Source of the DNA: SXOA01 sp046593355
GTDB taxonomy: Bacteria > Planctomycetota > Planctomycetia > Pirellulales > Pirellulaceae
Assembly: GCA_046593355.1 (NCBI GenBank)
Contig: JBKJNY010000155.1
Coordinates: 1-64,000, forward strand
Length of the DNA: 64,000 bases
Reading direction: 5' to 3'
Within the stretch, counting starts at the first letter, position 1. Each line of letters starts with the position of its first letter. Under the pieces are notes generated by a model. The model did no database searches and was not told the origin of the DNA. It worked only from the letters and a program-made list of their open reading frames with translations. A program made the translations under genes and the position numbers. Below are positions 42,706-50,874 of the stretch, in pieces.

Positions 42706-43723
42706 CACAATCGCGACGGTTATCGCGCTTGTTGTCATTGCCACCTTGCCGCTGTTCATGACAGTGCCGCTTTTTGCCGCGGACGATCCCGTCTCCCCCG
42801 ACGGCGCTTTTGCCGAGGCGATTCAGATCGCCCAGCGGCGGACCGTGAAAATCTACGGGGCCGGCATCGGCCGCAGCCCGGCTTACGCCAGCGGCATTTT
42901 GGTTTCCTCGACGGGAGACGTTTTGACCGGCAACGGCGTTTATCTCGGTGCCGAGAATCTGCGGATTACGCTGCCGGATGGCAGCACTTTTCCCGCGACG
43001 GTCGTCCGCCGCAGTCAGACCTTGCAAATCGCGCAGCTCAAGATTGAAGCGAATACCCCCGACTTCTTCGAGATTCCCGCGAAGCCCGCCGCGGGCAAAG
43101 GGGACTGGATCCTAGCGGTCAGCAACGCCTTCAAAGTAGCCGACCGCGCGGAGCCGCTCTCCGTCAACATTGGGGTGTTGTCGTTGCGTACGCAGCTCGA
43201 TGCTCGCCGCGGCGTGAACGACTTTCCCTATGCAGGAGACGTCTATCTCTATGACGCCATCACCAGCAACCCCGGCGCGGCCGGCGGCGCTGTGGTTAGC
43301 ACCGAAGGGAAGCTGGTCGGCATGATTGGCCGTGTCATCGAATCCAAGTCCACGAACACTCGGCTCAACTACGCGGTTCCCGCGGACACGCTGCAGCAGT
43401 TCATGTCCGGCGTAGAACCGATGCCGATGGTGGCGGAAACCACGTCCACCGGCGCGAAGGGGGAGCTTGGCATTCGCCTCTTTAACCTGGGGGGACGAAA
43501 GAGCCCGGCCTACATCGACCGCGTGCTGCCCGGCAGTGCGGCGGCCAAGGCGGGATTAAAGACGGACGACATGGTCATTTCCATCGGCGGCCAAATCGTC
43601 CGCAGCGCCGGCGATTTCAATCGCCTCTCGGACAACCTGAAGGCCGGCGTGGAAATCACCATCGAGGTCAAGCGAAAGAATGACCTGCTGACCATCAAGC
43701 TCACGCCCGCGGAGGCCAAGTGA
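42686..43723 (+). CDS. HtrA-like pseudoprotease with PDZ domain (triad lost)
   Basis: 345 residues from ATG 42686, overlapping the previous gene by 20 bp. Signal peptide/anchor 1-31. The fold is that of the preceding protease but each triad position is changed: His region reads VLTGNGVYLG (Gly84), the Asp position is Gln114 (TLQIAQL), and the Ser region reads SNPGAAGGAVV (Ala199). A PDZ domain follows (about 250-340: YIDRVLPGSAAAKAGLKTDDMVISIGGQIV). Reading frame and signal peptide are intact, so it is a maintained non-catalytic homologue, not a decayed gene. Confidence 0.9.
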   Translation: MMPRPSNTIATVIALVVIATLPLFMTVPLFAADDPVSPDGAFAEAIQIAQRRTVKIYGAGIGRSPAYASGILVSSTGDVLTGNGVYLGAENLRITLPDGSTFPATVVRRSQTLQIAQLKIEANTPDFFEIPAKPAAGKGDWILAVSNAFKVADRAEPLSVNIGVLSLRTQLDARRGVNDFPYAGDVYLYDAITSNPGAAGGAVVSTEGKLVGMIGRVIESKSTNTRLNYAVPADTLQQFMSGVEPMPMVAETTSTGAKGELGIRLFNLGGRKSPAYIDRVLPGSAAAKAGLKTDDMVISIGGQIVRSAGDFNRLSDNLKAGVEITIEVKRKNDLLTIKLTPAEAK

Positions 43724-44949
43724 TGAACTCGTTCGTAGTAACCCGCTTCAGCGGATTGGCGGCGATTGTGCCTTTCTTGACCTGTGGCATGGCCATATTC
43801 GCAGACGACCCTAAGCCTGAAATTGTGTCCGTCGAAAGGCAAACCCTTCTGCGCGGGACGCTGCTTTCGCCCAGAGCCTTCCGGGCCGCAGCCCAGAAAC
43901 TCCAGCCGTCGCTGGTCACCATCCAAGGCTTCGGCGGCCTTGCCGCCGGCAGCGGGCAGACCAAGGGAATTCATGCCCCCGGCGAAGGGCCGACGACCGG
44001 CCTTATCATTTCATCGGACGGTTACATCGTTACCAGCACCTTTAACTTCATTCGCAAGCCGCCCATTATCGCCGTTCGCCTGCCGTCGGGAGAACGCAAA
44101 ATCGCCAGGCTCCTCGGCCGCGACGAAACCCGCCGCATCTGTTTGCTGAAGGTGGACGGCGTTAGCGGACTGGCCGTGCCGGAAATCGCACCTCGCGAAG
44201 AGTTCGCAGTCGGTCAGTGGGCCGTGGCACTGGGTATCGGTTACGGCGACGCAGAGCCGGCTCTCACCGCGGGCATCATTTCCGCCACCAGCCGCATCGG
44301 TACCAAGGCGGTGCAGACGGACGCCAATCTCAGCCCCGCGAACTACGGCGGTCCGCTGATTGACCTCGATGGCCGCGTCATCGGCATCTGCGTGCCGCTC
44401 TCTCCCGGCGGCCAACAAGAGGGGGCCGGCAGCGAATGGTACGACTCCGGCATCGGCTTCGCCGTACCGCTGGCCGGCCTCGAAAAAGTCATCGCCGCCA
44501 TGAAGGAAGGGAAGACCTTGCAGCGTGCCTTCCTGGGCGTGCAAAGCCAGCCGACGGGAACTCCCCCAAGCGGGGCCACAATTGTCAGCGTCGTCCCCGA
44601 TTCGCCTGCCGCCAAAGCGGGCCTGGTCAAAGATGACAAGCTGCTGGCCATCGACGGCGTCGAAATCATGGACGTGACGCATCTCTCTTCCGTTATCGCC
44701 CGCTACGTCGCCGGCGACAGAGTGGAAGTCACTTACCAGAGGGGCGAAGAAAAGAAGACCATCACCGCCGAGCTCGCGGTCGCTCCCCCTCCGGCACCCC
44801 CCATGAGGCCGATGCCGATGCTGCCGAAGGATCCTGAGAAGAAGCCCGGCGACAAGCCCGGCGAGAAGCCTGCCGAGAAACCCGGCGAGAAACCCGGCGA
44901 AGAAAAGCCCGCGGAAAAACCTGCGGAAAAACCGGCGAACAAACCCTAG
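43723..44949 (+). CDS. HtrA-like pseudoprotease with PDZ domain and Pro/Lys tail (triad lost)
   Basis: 408 residues from ATG 43723, which overlaps the previous stop (TGATG) and follows GGAGG at 7-bp spacing. Signal peptide ends near residue 28 (GMAIFA). The triad positions read Phe107 (IVTSTFNF), Arg138 (ETRRICLLKV) and Tyr208 (LSPANYGGPLIDL), so it cannot be a serine protease. PDZ domain ~270-350 (AFLGVQSQPTG ... SPAAKAGLVKDDKLLAIDG). The tail after ~360 is KPGEKPAEKP-like, similar to the linker of the active paralogue. Likely forms mixed complexes with it. Confidence 0.9.
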   Translation: MNSFVVTRFSGLAAIVPFLTCGMAIFADDPKPEIVSVERQTLLRGTLLSPRAFRAAAQKLQPSLVTIQGFGGLAAGSGQTKGIHAPGEGPTTGLIISSDGYIVTSTFNFIRKPPIIAVRLPSGERKIARLLGRDETRRICLLKVDGVSGLAVPEIAPREEFAVGQWAVALGIGYGDAEPALTAGIISATSRIGTKAVQTDANLSPANYGGPLIDLDGRVIGICVPLSPGGQQEGAGSEWYDSGIGFAVPLAGLEKVIAAMKEGKTLQRAFLGVQSQPTGTPPSGATIVSVVPDSPAAKAGLVKDDKLLAIDGVEIMDVTHLSSVIARYVAGDRVEVTYQRGEEKKTITAELAVAPPPAPPMRPMPMLPKDPEKKPGDKPGEKPAEKPGEKPGEEKPAEKPAEKPANKP

Positions 44950-44963
44950 ATACGAGGAGCCGA

Positions 44964-45731
44964 ATGGAATCGCTCATGAAGCCACCTGTTGCCGTGGTAC
45001 TGGCGGCAGGCCAGGGCACGCGGATGAAGTCGGACCTGCCCAAGGTGCTTTGCCCCGTGCTCGGTCGGCCGATGATCGATTACGTGCTGGATGCGCTGGT
45101 CGCCGCTGGTGTCGAGCGGGTGATTGCCGTCGTCGGCTATCGGGCGGACGACGTGAAGGCCGCGCTCGCCGATCGCAAGAACGTGGCCTACGCCGTGCAG
45201 ACCGAGCGGCTGGGGACGGGACATGCGGTGAAGATGGCTCGCGGACTTTTGTCGGAACACGAGGGGCCGGTGGTCGTCGTCGCAGGGGATTCGCCCCTGC
45301 TGCAACGGCAGTCGGTGGCATCGTTGCTCGACCATTTCTATGGAGTGCGCCCCGCGTGTCTCTTGGGAACGCTGCTCAAAGACGACCCGCGGGGATTGGG
45401 GCGAATTGTGCGAGATGAGCGGGGCGAGTTTCAAGGCATCGTCGAGGAAAAGGACGCCACGCTGCCGCAGCGGCAGATCAAGGAAGTCAACATGAGCACC
45501 TACGTCTTCGACTGCCGCGAGCTGTTGCACTCGCTCGATCTGCTAAAGAATGACAATCGGCAGGGGGAGTTTTACCTGACCGATTGCCCCGGCATTTTGC
45601 AGCGGGAAGGGAAACTGGTGCAGGCCCTTCCCATCTTGCAGCCCTGCGAGGCATTGAGCATCAACACGCCGGAGGAACAAGCTGCGGTGGAGCGGGAAAT
45701 GACCGCGCTCGGTTATGAGCGGGCTGTTTGA
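44964..45731 (+). CDS. Nucleotidyltransferase, GlmU N-terminal-type (UDP-GlcNAc pyrophosphorylase domain only)
   Basis: 255 residues. VAVVLAAGQGTRMKSDLPKVLCPVLGRPMIDYVLDAL (9-45) is the uridylyltransferase signature, followed by AVQTERLGTGHAVKMA, VVVVAGDSPLL and GRIVRDERGEFQGIVEEKDA, all as in GlmU. The left-handed beta-helix acetyltransferase half of GlmU is missing: the frame ends cleanly after the N-terminal domain. So it probably makes UDP-GlcNAc or a related sugar nucleotide for cell-surface glycans, with acetylation done elsewhere. GAGGAG precedes the ATG. Confidence 0.9.
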   Translation: MESLMKPPVAVVLAAGQGTRMKSDLPKVLCPVLGRPMIDYVLDALVAAGVERVIAVVGYRADDVKAALADRKNVAYAVQTERLGTGHAVKMARGLLSEHEGPVVVVAGDSPLLQRQSVASLLDHFYGVRPACLLGTLLKDDPRGLGRIVRDERGEFQGIVEEKDATLPQRQIKEVNMSTYVFDCRELLHSLDLLKNDNRQGEFYLTDCPGILQREGKLVQALPILQPCEALSINTPEEQAAVEREMTALGYERAV

Positions 45732-45833
45732 TAGGCTTCGAGCAAAGGCGCTGGACATAACACCGACCTGTGCCGCTTGCTACAAACGTCCCATTCGTTC
45801 ATTATCAAGGAAGTATCTGCCATCCGACCCTTG

Positions 45834-45910
45834 CCTTCTGCCTTCTGCCTTCTGCCTTCTGCCTTCTGCCTTCTGCCTTCTGCCTTCTGACACCTGACAC
45901 CTGACACCTG
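45834..45910. repeat. Tandem heptamers CCTTCTG x8 and ACACCTG x3 directly upstream of prs
   Basis: Eight perfect CCTTCTG units (45834-45889) are followed at once by three perfect ACACCTG units (45890-45910), ending 8 bp before the prs ATG. There is no Shine-Dalgarno sequence in between. Perfect units suggest recent expansion. Confidence 0.95.
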
Positions 45911-45918
45911 ACTCCCCC

Positions 45919-46875
45919 ATGCGTGAGCTAAAAATCTTCTCCGGCCAGGCCAATCGCAAACTGGCGAAGGATATTTGCGCCCACCTGCATCTGCCGCTGG
46001 GGGAGATCACGCTAGGCAAGTTCCAGGATGGTGAAAACTTCTGCAAGATTGAGGAGGACATCCGCGGCCGCGATATCTTCCTGATCCAGCCCACCTGCCC
46101 GCCGGTCAACGACAACCTGATGGAGCTGTTGATCATGATTGACAGCTGCAAGCGAGCCAGCGCGGAGCGGATCACCACCGTCATTCCCTACTTCGGCTAT
46201 GCCCGGCAAGACCGCAAGGATGAGGGGCGAGTGCCGATTACCGCCAAGCTGGTGGCCAACCTGATTACTCGCGCGGGGGCGGACCGGGTGCTGACGATGG
46301 ATCTCCATTCGCCGCAGATTCAAGGCTTTTTCGACGTCCCCGTGGACAACATGTTTGCCGCTCCCGTGCTCAACGACTTTGTTGTCAGCCTTTCCACGGC
46401 GGAAAACGAGCGGGTCGTGGTCAGCCCCGACGTGGGCAGCATCAAGCGGGCCCTCTGGCACGCCAAACGGCTCGGCGGGCAACTGGCGATTGTGGACAAG
46501 CGGCGGGACAGCCCGACCGAGACGCGGCAGGAGAACATCATCGGCGGGCCGATCGAAGGGAAGGTCGCGATGATGTTCGACGACATGATCTCCACCGGCG
46601 GCTCCATTTGCGGGGCGGCGATGAAAGTCCACGCCGCCGGCGCCAAGGAGATCTTCGTGGCGGCCACCCACGGTGTGCTCTGCGGAGATGCAGTAAGAAG
46701 GCTCACCGAGGCTCCGATCACTGCCGTTGCCATTACGGACACCATTCCGCTGCCGCCGGAGAAGCAGGCCCCCAAAATCAAAGTTCTCTCCGTCGCTCCA
46801 CTCTTGGCCGAAGCCATCAAGCGGATCCACCACGACCAGTCCATCAGTATGATGTTCGAAAAGACGGAGGAATAG
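45919..46875 (+). CDS. prs: Ribose-phosphate pyrophosphokinase (PRPP synthase)
   Basis: 318 residues, standard length. Makes PRPP from ribose-5-phosphate and ATP for nucleotide, histidine and tryptophan synthesis. Starts MRELKIFSGQANRKLAKDICAHL as usual; VIPYFGYARQDRKD (ATP site), DLHSPQIQGFFDVPVDN (metal/pyrophosphate region) and the PRPP loop MFDDMISTGGSICGAA are all present. The heptamer repeats occupy its 5' leader. The small membrane protein gene follows 2 bp later. Confidence 0.97.
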   Translation: MRELKIFSGQANRKLAKDICAHLHLPLGEITLGKFQDGENFCKIEEDIRGRDIFLIQPTCPPVNDNLMELLIMIDSCKRASAERITTVIPYFGYARQDRKDEGRVPITAKLVANLITRAGADRVLTMDLHSPQIQGFFDVPVDNMFAAPVLNDFVVSLSTAENERVVVSPDVGSIKRALWHAKRLGGQLAIVDKRRDSPTETRQENIIGGPIEGKVAMMFDDMISTGGSICGAAMKVHAAGAKEIFVAATHGVLCGDAVRRLTEAPITAVAITDTIPLPPEKQAPKIKVLSVAPLLAEAIKRIHHDQSISMMFEKTEE

Positions 46876-46877
46876 CC

Positions 46878-47285
46878 GTGCCGGCCCAGCGGAGCAACGG
46901 CTATTTCGCCTACGCGGTGTTGGGAACTTTGTACGCGCTGCTTTTGGGCGGAATGATTGGGGGCAGTTTGTATGCCCGCACCTGGGCGATCTCCGTCTAT
47001 GAAAGCCCCGAGGCTCAGGCCGAGTGGGAAGAGTGGCGCGAGGGAGCGGCCAGGTTATCCATCGACGGGCCCGTCAAGCGCCGCGCCCCTAAGAGCGACA
47101 AGCCGCCCGCCCTCATCCTGGCCACCACATACTTTAAAACCTGCCTGACCATCGCGCTGGTGTTAACGACGGTGCTCTTCGCCACTGCCGCTTTCTTCGT
47201 CCACGGCGTTTGGACTTCGCCGGGCGCGGCCAGGAATGGACCGCAGAGAACGCCGAGGGGCGCGGAGAAGAGTCCAGTGAAATAA
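46878..47285 (+). CDS. Small membrane protein, two predicted helices
   Basis: 135 residues from GTG 46878, with GGAGG 7 bp upstream and only 2 bp after prs. Helices ~12-34 (YAVLGTLYALLLGGMIGGSLYA) and ~83-110 (FKTCLTIALVLTTVLFATAAFFVHGVW). The loop between is charged. The last ~15 residues (GPQRTPRGAEKSPVK) are encoded by one arm of an octamer-type repeat and are probably not functional. Not recognised. Confidence 0.72.
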   Translation: MPAQRSNGYFAYAVLGTLYALLLGGMIGGSLYARTWAISVYESPEAQAEWEEWREGAARLSIDGPVKRRAPKSDKPPALILATTYFKTCLTIALVLTTVLFATAAFFVHGVWTSPGAARNGPQRTPRGAEKSPVK

Positions 47286-47362
47286 TGCTGGAAGATGTCA
47301 TTCGCTTCCTAAACTTAATCCCAATCCTTCTTACTCGCCTTCCACTGTGTCTCCGTGGTTAA
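47240..47362. repeat. Octamer-type repeat arms spanning the gap before chrA
   Basis: ACCGCAGAGAACGCCGAGGG (from 47240, continuing to 47270) shows ~8-bp units of the CGCAGAGA type, and TCCACTGTGTCTCCGTGGTT at 47341-47360 is the opposing kind of arm. The left arm codes for the end of the upstream protein; the right arm contains the chrA GTG start (47355). Partial complementarity only. Confidence 0.55.
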
Positions 47363-48809
47363 CCCCCTTCCGCACCCCAGTTTCCGCGAGGCCTTCTGGG
47401 TGTGGTGCCGCGTCGCGGCGCTCAGTTTTGGGGGGCCGACGGCGCAGATTGCCGTCATGCACCGGGTGCTGGTGGAGGAAAAGAAATGGATCAGCGAGCA
47501 CCGCTTCCTGCATGCCCTCAACTACTGCATGCTGCTGCCGGGGCCGGAAGCCCAGCAGCTTGCCGTCTATATCGGCTGGCTGCTCCATGGCACCCGCGGC
47601 GGCCTCGTCGCCGGCACGCTCTTCATCCTGCCGGGCTTCGTGGCGATTATGCTGCTGAGCATTTTGTATGTCTATGCGCAGTCTGGAGCTCATCAGTTAG
47701 TTGCGATTTCGGTCGCAGCGATTCTCTTTGGGATGAAGCCCGCCGTGGCCGCAATTGTTGCCGAGGCTGTGCTGCGAATCGGCAGGAAAGTCCTGAAAAA
47801 CCGCGTCATGATCGTGGTCGCCGTGCTCGCCTTTGTCGCCATCTTCTGCTTCGAGCTCCCATTTCCGCTCATCATTGCCGGGGCAGGCGCTACTGGTCTG
47901 ATTGGCGGACATTTCTGGCCACATGTGTTTGAAGTGATACACGGCGCTGATCATGGAAACGATGCATGCCTACGAGCCGTTGATGTTGCTGCCATAACGA
48001 GGAAAGTTTCTCTGCTGCGCACCCTGGAAGTTCTGGCCATCTGGCTGACGCTCTGGTTCGCGCCGCTGCTGTTTCTGGGCTGGTACTTTGGCGGCGACAG
48101 CGTCTTCGTCCAAGAAGGGTTTTTCTTTAGCAAGGCCGCCATGGTGACGTTTGGCGGGGCGTATTCGGTGCTCGCCTACATCGGCCAGCAAGCGGTCGGA
48201 AAATACGCCTGGCTCAAGCCGCACGAAATGATGGATGGTCTGAGCATGGCGGAAACGACCCCTGGACCGCTGATAATGGTGGTGCAATTTGTGGGATTTA
48301 TGGGGGCCTATCGCAATCCTGGAGACCTGCCGCCGCTGGCCGCTGGTGTCCTTGGGGCAGTCATCACGGTCTGGGTCACCTTTGTCCCCTGCTTTCTGTG
48401 GATCTTCCTCGGGGCTCCCTACATCGAAAAGCTTCACGGCCGCCGGCTATTGAACTCGGCGCTTTCCACCATCACCGCCGCGGTCGTGGGTGTGGTCTTG
48501 AACCTGGCCATCTGGTTCATGATCCACACTCTTTTCACGGACGTGTGGGAGCACCATGAGATGTTGCTGGGATTCGCTCGTTTGTGGGAGGGGCCGCCGA
48601 CCCCCGGCACGACGCAGATTGGCGCTCCGTCCCCGTTTGCCTTGTCCTTCCGATGGTTCGAGCCGCAGTTTTCGTCGCTGTCGAAGGGAAGTCTCGTCAT
48701 CCTTTTGTTCGCTGCAACGCTGACATTCCGCTTCAAGCGAGGATTATTTGCGGTACTCGGGTTCTCCGTCCTCTTTGGCGTGCTACTGTATGCAGCAGGT
48801 GTTCGATAG
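47355..48809 (+). CDS. chrA: Chromate transporter, CHR family
   Basis: 484 residues from GTG 47355. Long-chain, two-domain chromate ion transporter: the N-terminal CHR half has FREAFWVWCRVAALSFGGPTAQIAVMHRVLVEEKKWI, and the C-terminal half repeats the pattern with FFFSKAAMVTFGGAYSVLAYIGQQAV and GLSMAETTPGPLIMVVQFVGF. Around ten membrane helices. Likely exports chromate. The start lies inside a repeat arm with no Shine-Dalgarno, so the true start could be elsewhere nearby. Confidence 0.92.
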   Translation: MVNPLPHPSFREAFWVWCRVAALSFGGPTAQIAVMHRVLVEEKKWISEHRFLHALNYCMLLPGPEAQQLAVYIGWLLHGTRGGLVAGTLFILPGFVAIMLLSILYVYAQSGAHQLVAISVAAILFGMKPAVAAIVAEAVLRIGRKVLKNRVMIVVAVLAFVAIFCFELPFPLIIAGAGATGLIGGHFWPHVFEVIHGADHGNDACLRAVDVAAITRKVSLLRTLEVLAIWLTLWFAPLLFLGWYFGGDSVFVQEGFFFSKAAMVTFGGAYSVLAYIGQQAVGKYAWLKPHEMMDGLSMAETTPGPLIMVVQFVGFMGAYRNPGDLPPLAAGVLGAVITVWVTFVPCFLWIFLGAPYIEKLHGRRLLNSALSTITAAVVGVVLNLAIWFMIHTLFTDVWEHHEMLLGFARLWEGPPTPGTTQIGAPSPFALSFRWFEPQFSSLSKGSLVILLFAATLTFRFKRGLFAVLGFSVLFGVLLYAAGVR

Positions 48810-48836
48810 GCGATTTGTCCAGGTAGCCCCGAACCC

Positions 48837-49703
48837 TTATCCCCTCGCCCCCCCTCCCACCACCACCCGGTGAAAGTGCAGCTGCACCTCGCGGCTGACG
48901 GCGCGGCGGACGCCTTCGACGAGGCAGCGGGGCTCGTTGTCTTCCTGGCCGGTGCGGATGATCTCGTCGAGCTTCGTCCCCGGGGGCACGGTGAAAGTGG
49001 ATTGCTGGATGATCTGATTTCCCGCGTCCAGCTCCGGCACGATGAAGTGGCAGGTGGCCCCGTAGGTGAGCATCCGTCCGGCATAGGCATCGTGATACGG
49101 CCGCAGGCCGGGAAAGCTCGGCAGCAGGCCGTGATGCAGGTTGATGATCCGCCCGCCGGCATACTTCCAGCACGTGGCCGCGGGAAGCACCCGCATGTAG
49201 CGGGCCAGCACGATGTAGTCCACGTTGTACCGGTCGAGTGTGGCAATGAACTGCTCCTCGTCGACCCGCCCTTCGTCATCGCCGACCATCTCCCAGGGAG
49301 CGCCGAACTGCTCCGCGATCCCGCGACATGCGGGCCGGTTGCCGATGAGGACGGCGGCCTCGGCCTTGATGTGGCCGTCCCGAATCGCCCGTAGCAGCGC
49401 CAGCGGCGGCTCGGGGCGATGGGTCACGCAGATTGCCAGGCGCGGCTTCTCGGCCCGCTCTTCCGGCGACCAGACTCGAATCGAGAGGTTTGTCTCGTTG
49501 CCAATCTCCTCTAAAGCCGCCCGCACTTCCGCCAGCTTCTCCGCCGGCAGTTGCACCCGCAGGAGCATGGCGAAGAGGGCTTCCTCGTCATGGTCGTACA
49601 TCTGGATTTCGGCAATATTCGCCCCTTGCCCGGTCACGTAATGGATGATCGGGTCCGCCAGGCGAACATGATCCGGGCCGACGGCGGTGATGATGAGCTG
49701 CAT
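48837..49703 (-). CDS. purU: Formyltetrahydrofolate deformylase
   Basis: 288 residues from ATG 49703 (an ATG at 49736 would add 11). Releases formate from 10-formyl-THF. N-terminal ACT domain (MQLIITAVGPDHVRLADPIIHYV, with the aspartate of the usual 'GLVDPI' kept), then a formyltransferase domain: VLARYMRVLPAA, the HHGLLPSFPGLRPYHDAY active-site region (His conserved), and YGATCHFIVPELDAGNQIIQQ. Canonical PurU has HHSFLP; here HHGLLP. Confidence 0.93.
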   Translation of the reverse strand: MQLIITAVGPDHVRLADPIIHYVTGQGANIAEIQMYDHDEEALFAMLLRVQLPAEKLAEVRAALEEIGNETNLSIRVWSPEERAEKPRLAICVTHRPEPPLALLRAIRDGHIKAEAAVLIGNRPACRGIAEQFGAPWEMVGDDEGRVDEEQFIATLDRYNVDYIVLARYMRVLPAATCWKYAGGRIINLHHGLLPSFPGLRPYHDAYAGRMLTYGATCHFIVPELDAGNQIIQQSTFTVPPGTKLDEIIRTGQEDNEPRCLVEGVRRAVSREVQLHFHRVVVGGGARG

Positions 49704-49757
49704 GGGCAAAGATAGGACGTAGGAAGGGTAGGGCAACCGTCAAACGTGATACAAAGC

Positions 49758-49841
49758 AATGACGAAATTCGAATGGCGAATGACGAATGAACATCGAGTC
49801 TTGCCCCCAAATTCGTCATTCGGAATTCGGATTTCGTCATT
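49758..49841. repeat. Heptamer-repeat hairpin between purU and the SDR gene
   Basis: ATGACGA/AATTCGA/ATGGCGA/ATGACGA units (49758-49788) face ATTCGTC/ATTCGGA/ATTCGGA/TTTCGTC units (49809-49841). The second arm ends at the first base of the SDR stop codon, as read on the plus strand. Confidence 0.88.
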
Positions 49842-50602
49842 TACCGCAAGTATCGTCCTCCATTCACATCAATCACCGCTCCATTCACGAACCTTCCGGC
49901 GTCGCTCACTAAAAACAACACGGCCGCGGCAACTTCTTCCGCGGTGCCGTTGCGACCAAGCGGCGTTTCCATTCGGTACTGAGCCATCCGCTCGGGCGTG
50001 GTGAACTGCTCGTGATGCCGGGTTTCAATCACTCCCGGCATGATGGCGTTAGTGCGGATCGCTGGGGCGAGTTCTCGAGCCAGCGTTCGGGTGAAGACTT
50101 GCAAGCCGCCTTTCGCAGCCGCATACGCTCCGGCGCCGTTCGCTCCGCCGGTTTGCACCGACAGCGACAGATTGTTGACAATGGCCCCGTTCCCGCTGGC
50201 CCGCAGGTGGGGAATTGCCCGCTGGGTGACAACAAATGCCGATGTCAGATTCACGTTCAGGGCCTGCTGCCAGATTTCCAGCGAGCAGTCTTCAATCCTG
50301 GCTCGCTCCACGACGCAGCCCGCGTTGTTCACCAAAATGTCGAGCCGCCCGGCAGTGGCAACTGCGTCGTCCACGAACTGTCGCGCCTGACTCGCGTCCG
50401 CGAGGTCCGCGGAAAAAACCCAGCCATTGCCGCCGCGGGCTTTGATGCCCGTCAAGACCTCCTCCGCTGCGGCTCGGCTGCGGTGGCAATGCAGGATGAC
50501 GCTCGCCCCGGCCGCGGCGAGAGCCTCCCCCGTGGCGCGGCCAATGCCAACGCCGGCACCGGTGATGAGGGCAACGCGGCCGGTGAGGTCAAAAAGGTTC
50601 AT
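49841..50602 (-). CDS. Short-chain dehydrogenase/reductase
   Basis: 253 residues from ATG 50602, with GGGAGC upstream (a further upstream in-frame ATG exists at 50650). Classical SDR: cofactor loop TGAGVGIG (about 13-20), NNAG motif (ILVNNAG), catalytic Ser in IVNNLSLS and YxxxK as YAAAKGG, then PGVIETRHHEQF and the usual C-terminal GAVIDVNGGRYL. Probably an NAD(P)-dependent oxidoreductase such as a glucose 1-dehydrogenase or FabG-like enzyme; substrate unknown. Its promoter may derive from the element at 50665-50902. Confidence 0.92.
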   Translation of the reverse strand: MNLFDLTGRVALITGAGVGIGRATGEALAAAGASVILHCHRSRAAAEEVLTGIKARGGNGWVFSADLADASQARQFVDDAVATAGRLDILVNNAGCVVERARIEDCSLEIWQQALNVNLTSAFVVTQRAIPHLRASGNGAIVNNLSLSVQTGGANGAGAYAAAKGGLQVFTRTLARELAPAIRTNAIMPGVIETRHHEQFTTPERMAQYRMETPLGRNGTAEEVAAAVLFLVSDAGRFVNGAVIDVNGGRYLR

Positions 50603-50664
50603 GGTTTTGCTCCCTGGGCGGACAATTGCGCGGGCCATCTCTGAGTCCAAATACCCCCCCGACT

Positions 50665-50748
50665 GTTGCGAAATTCAGGGAGTTTCGCAACGCGCTCTCG
50701 GGGAGAAAAAGGGGGGGATGCGTTGCGAAACTGTCCGAGTTTCGCAAC
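50665..50748. repeat. Pair of 27-bp palindromes, 57-bp spacing (copy 2)
   Basis: Units 50665-50691 and 50722-50748 both begin GTTGCGAAA and end TTTCGCAAC (perfect 9-bp arms) with different 9-bp centres (TTCAGGGAG and CTGTCCGAG). Starts are 57 bp apart, the same as in the pair at 4326-4409, and the flanks again contain runs of C or G. In minus orientation a promoter-like sequence shared with that locus lies ~140 bp upstream. Confidence 0.9.
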
Positions 50749-50874
50749 ACCCCCCCGGCCTTCCCTGGGCGACTAATGGGGGGCCGGAACCGTTGGCACC
50801 AACAGGCCTAAGGTTGCTTTTCCCCATTTGTGACCCACCCACGGGATTTCCGCCGGCTCTAGGTACTGTTAAAT

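Noticed and set aside
47355..48809. Chromate resistance island
   Set aside because: Only chrA is present, with no chrB regulator, mobile-element gene or composition shift; it is an ordinary single transporter gene.
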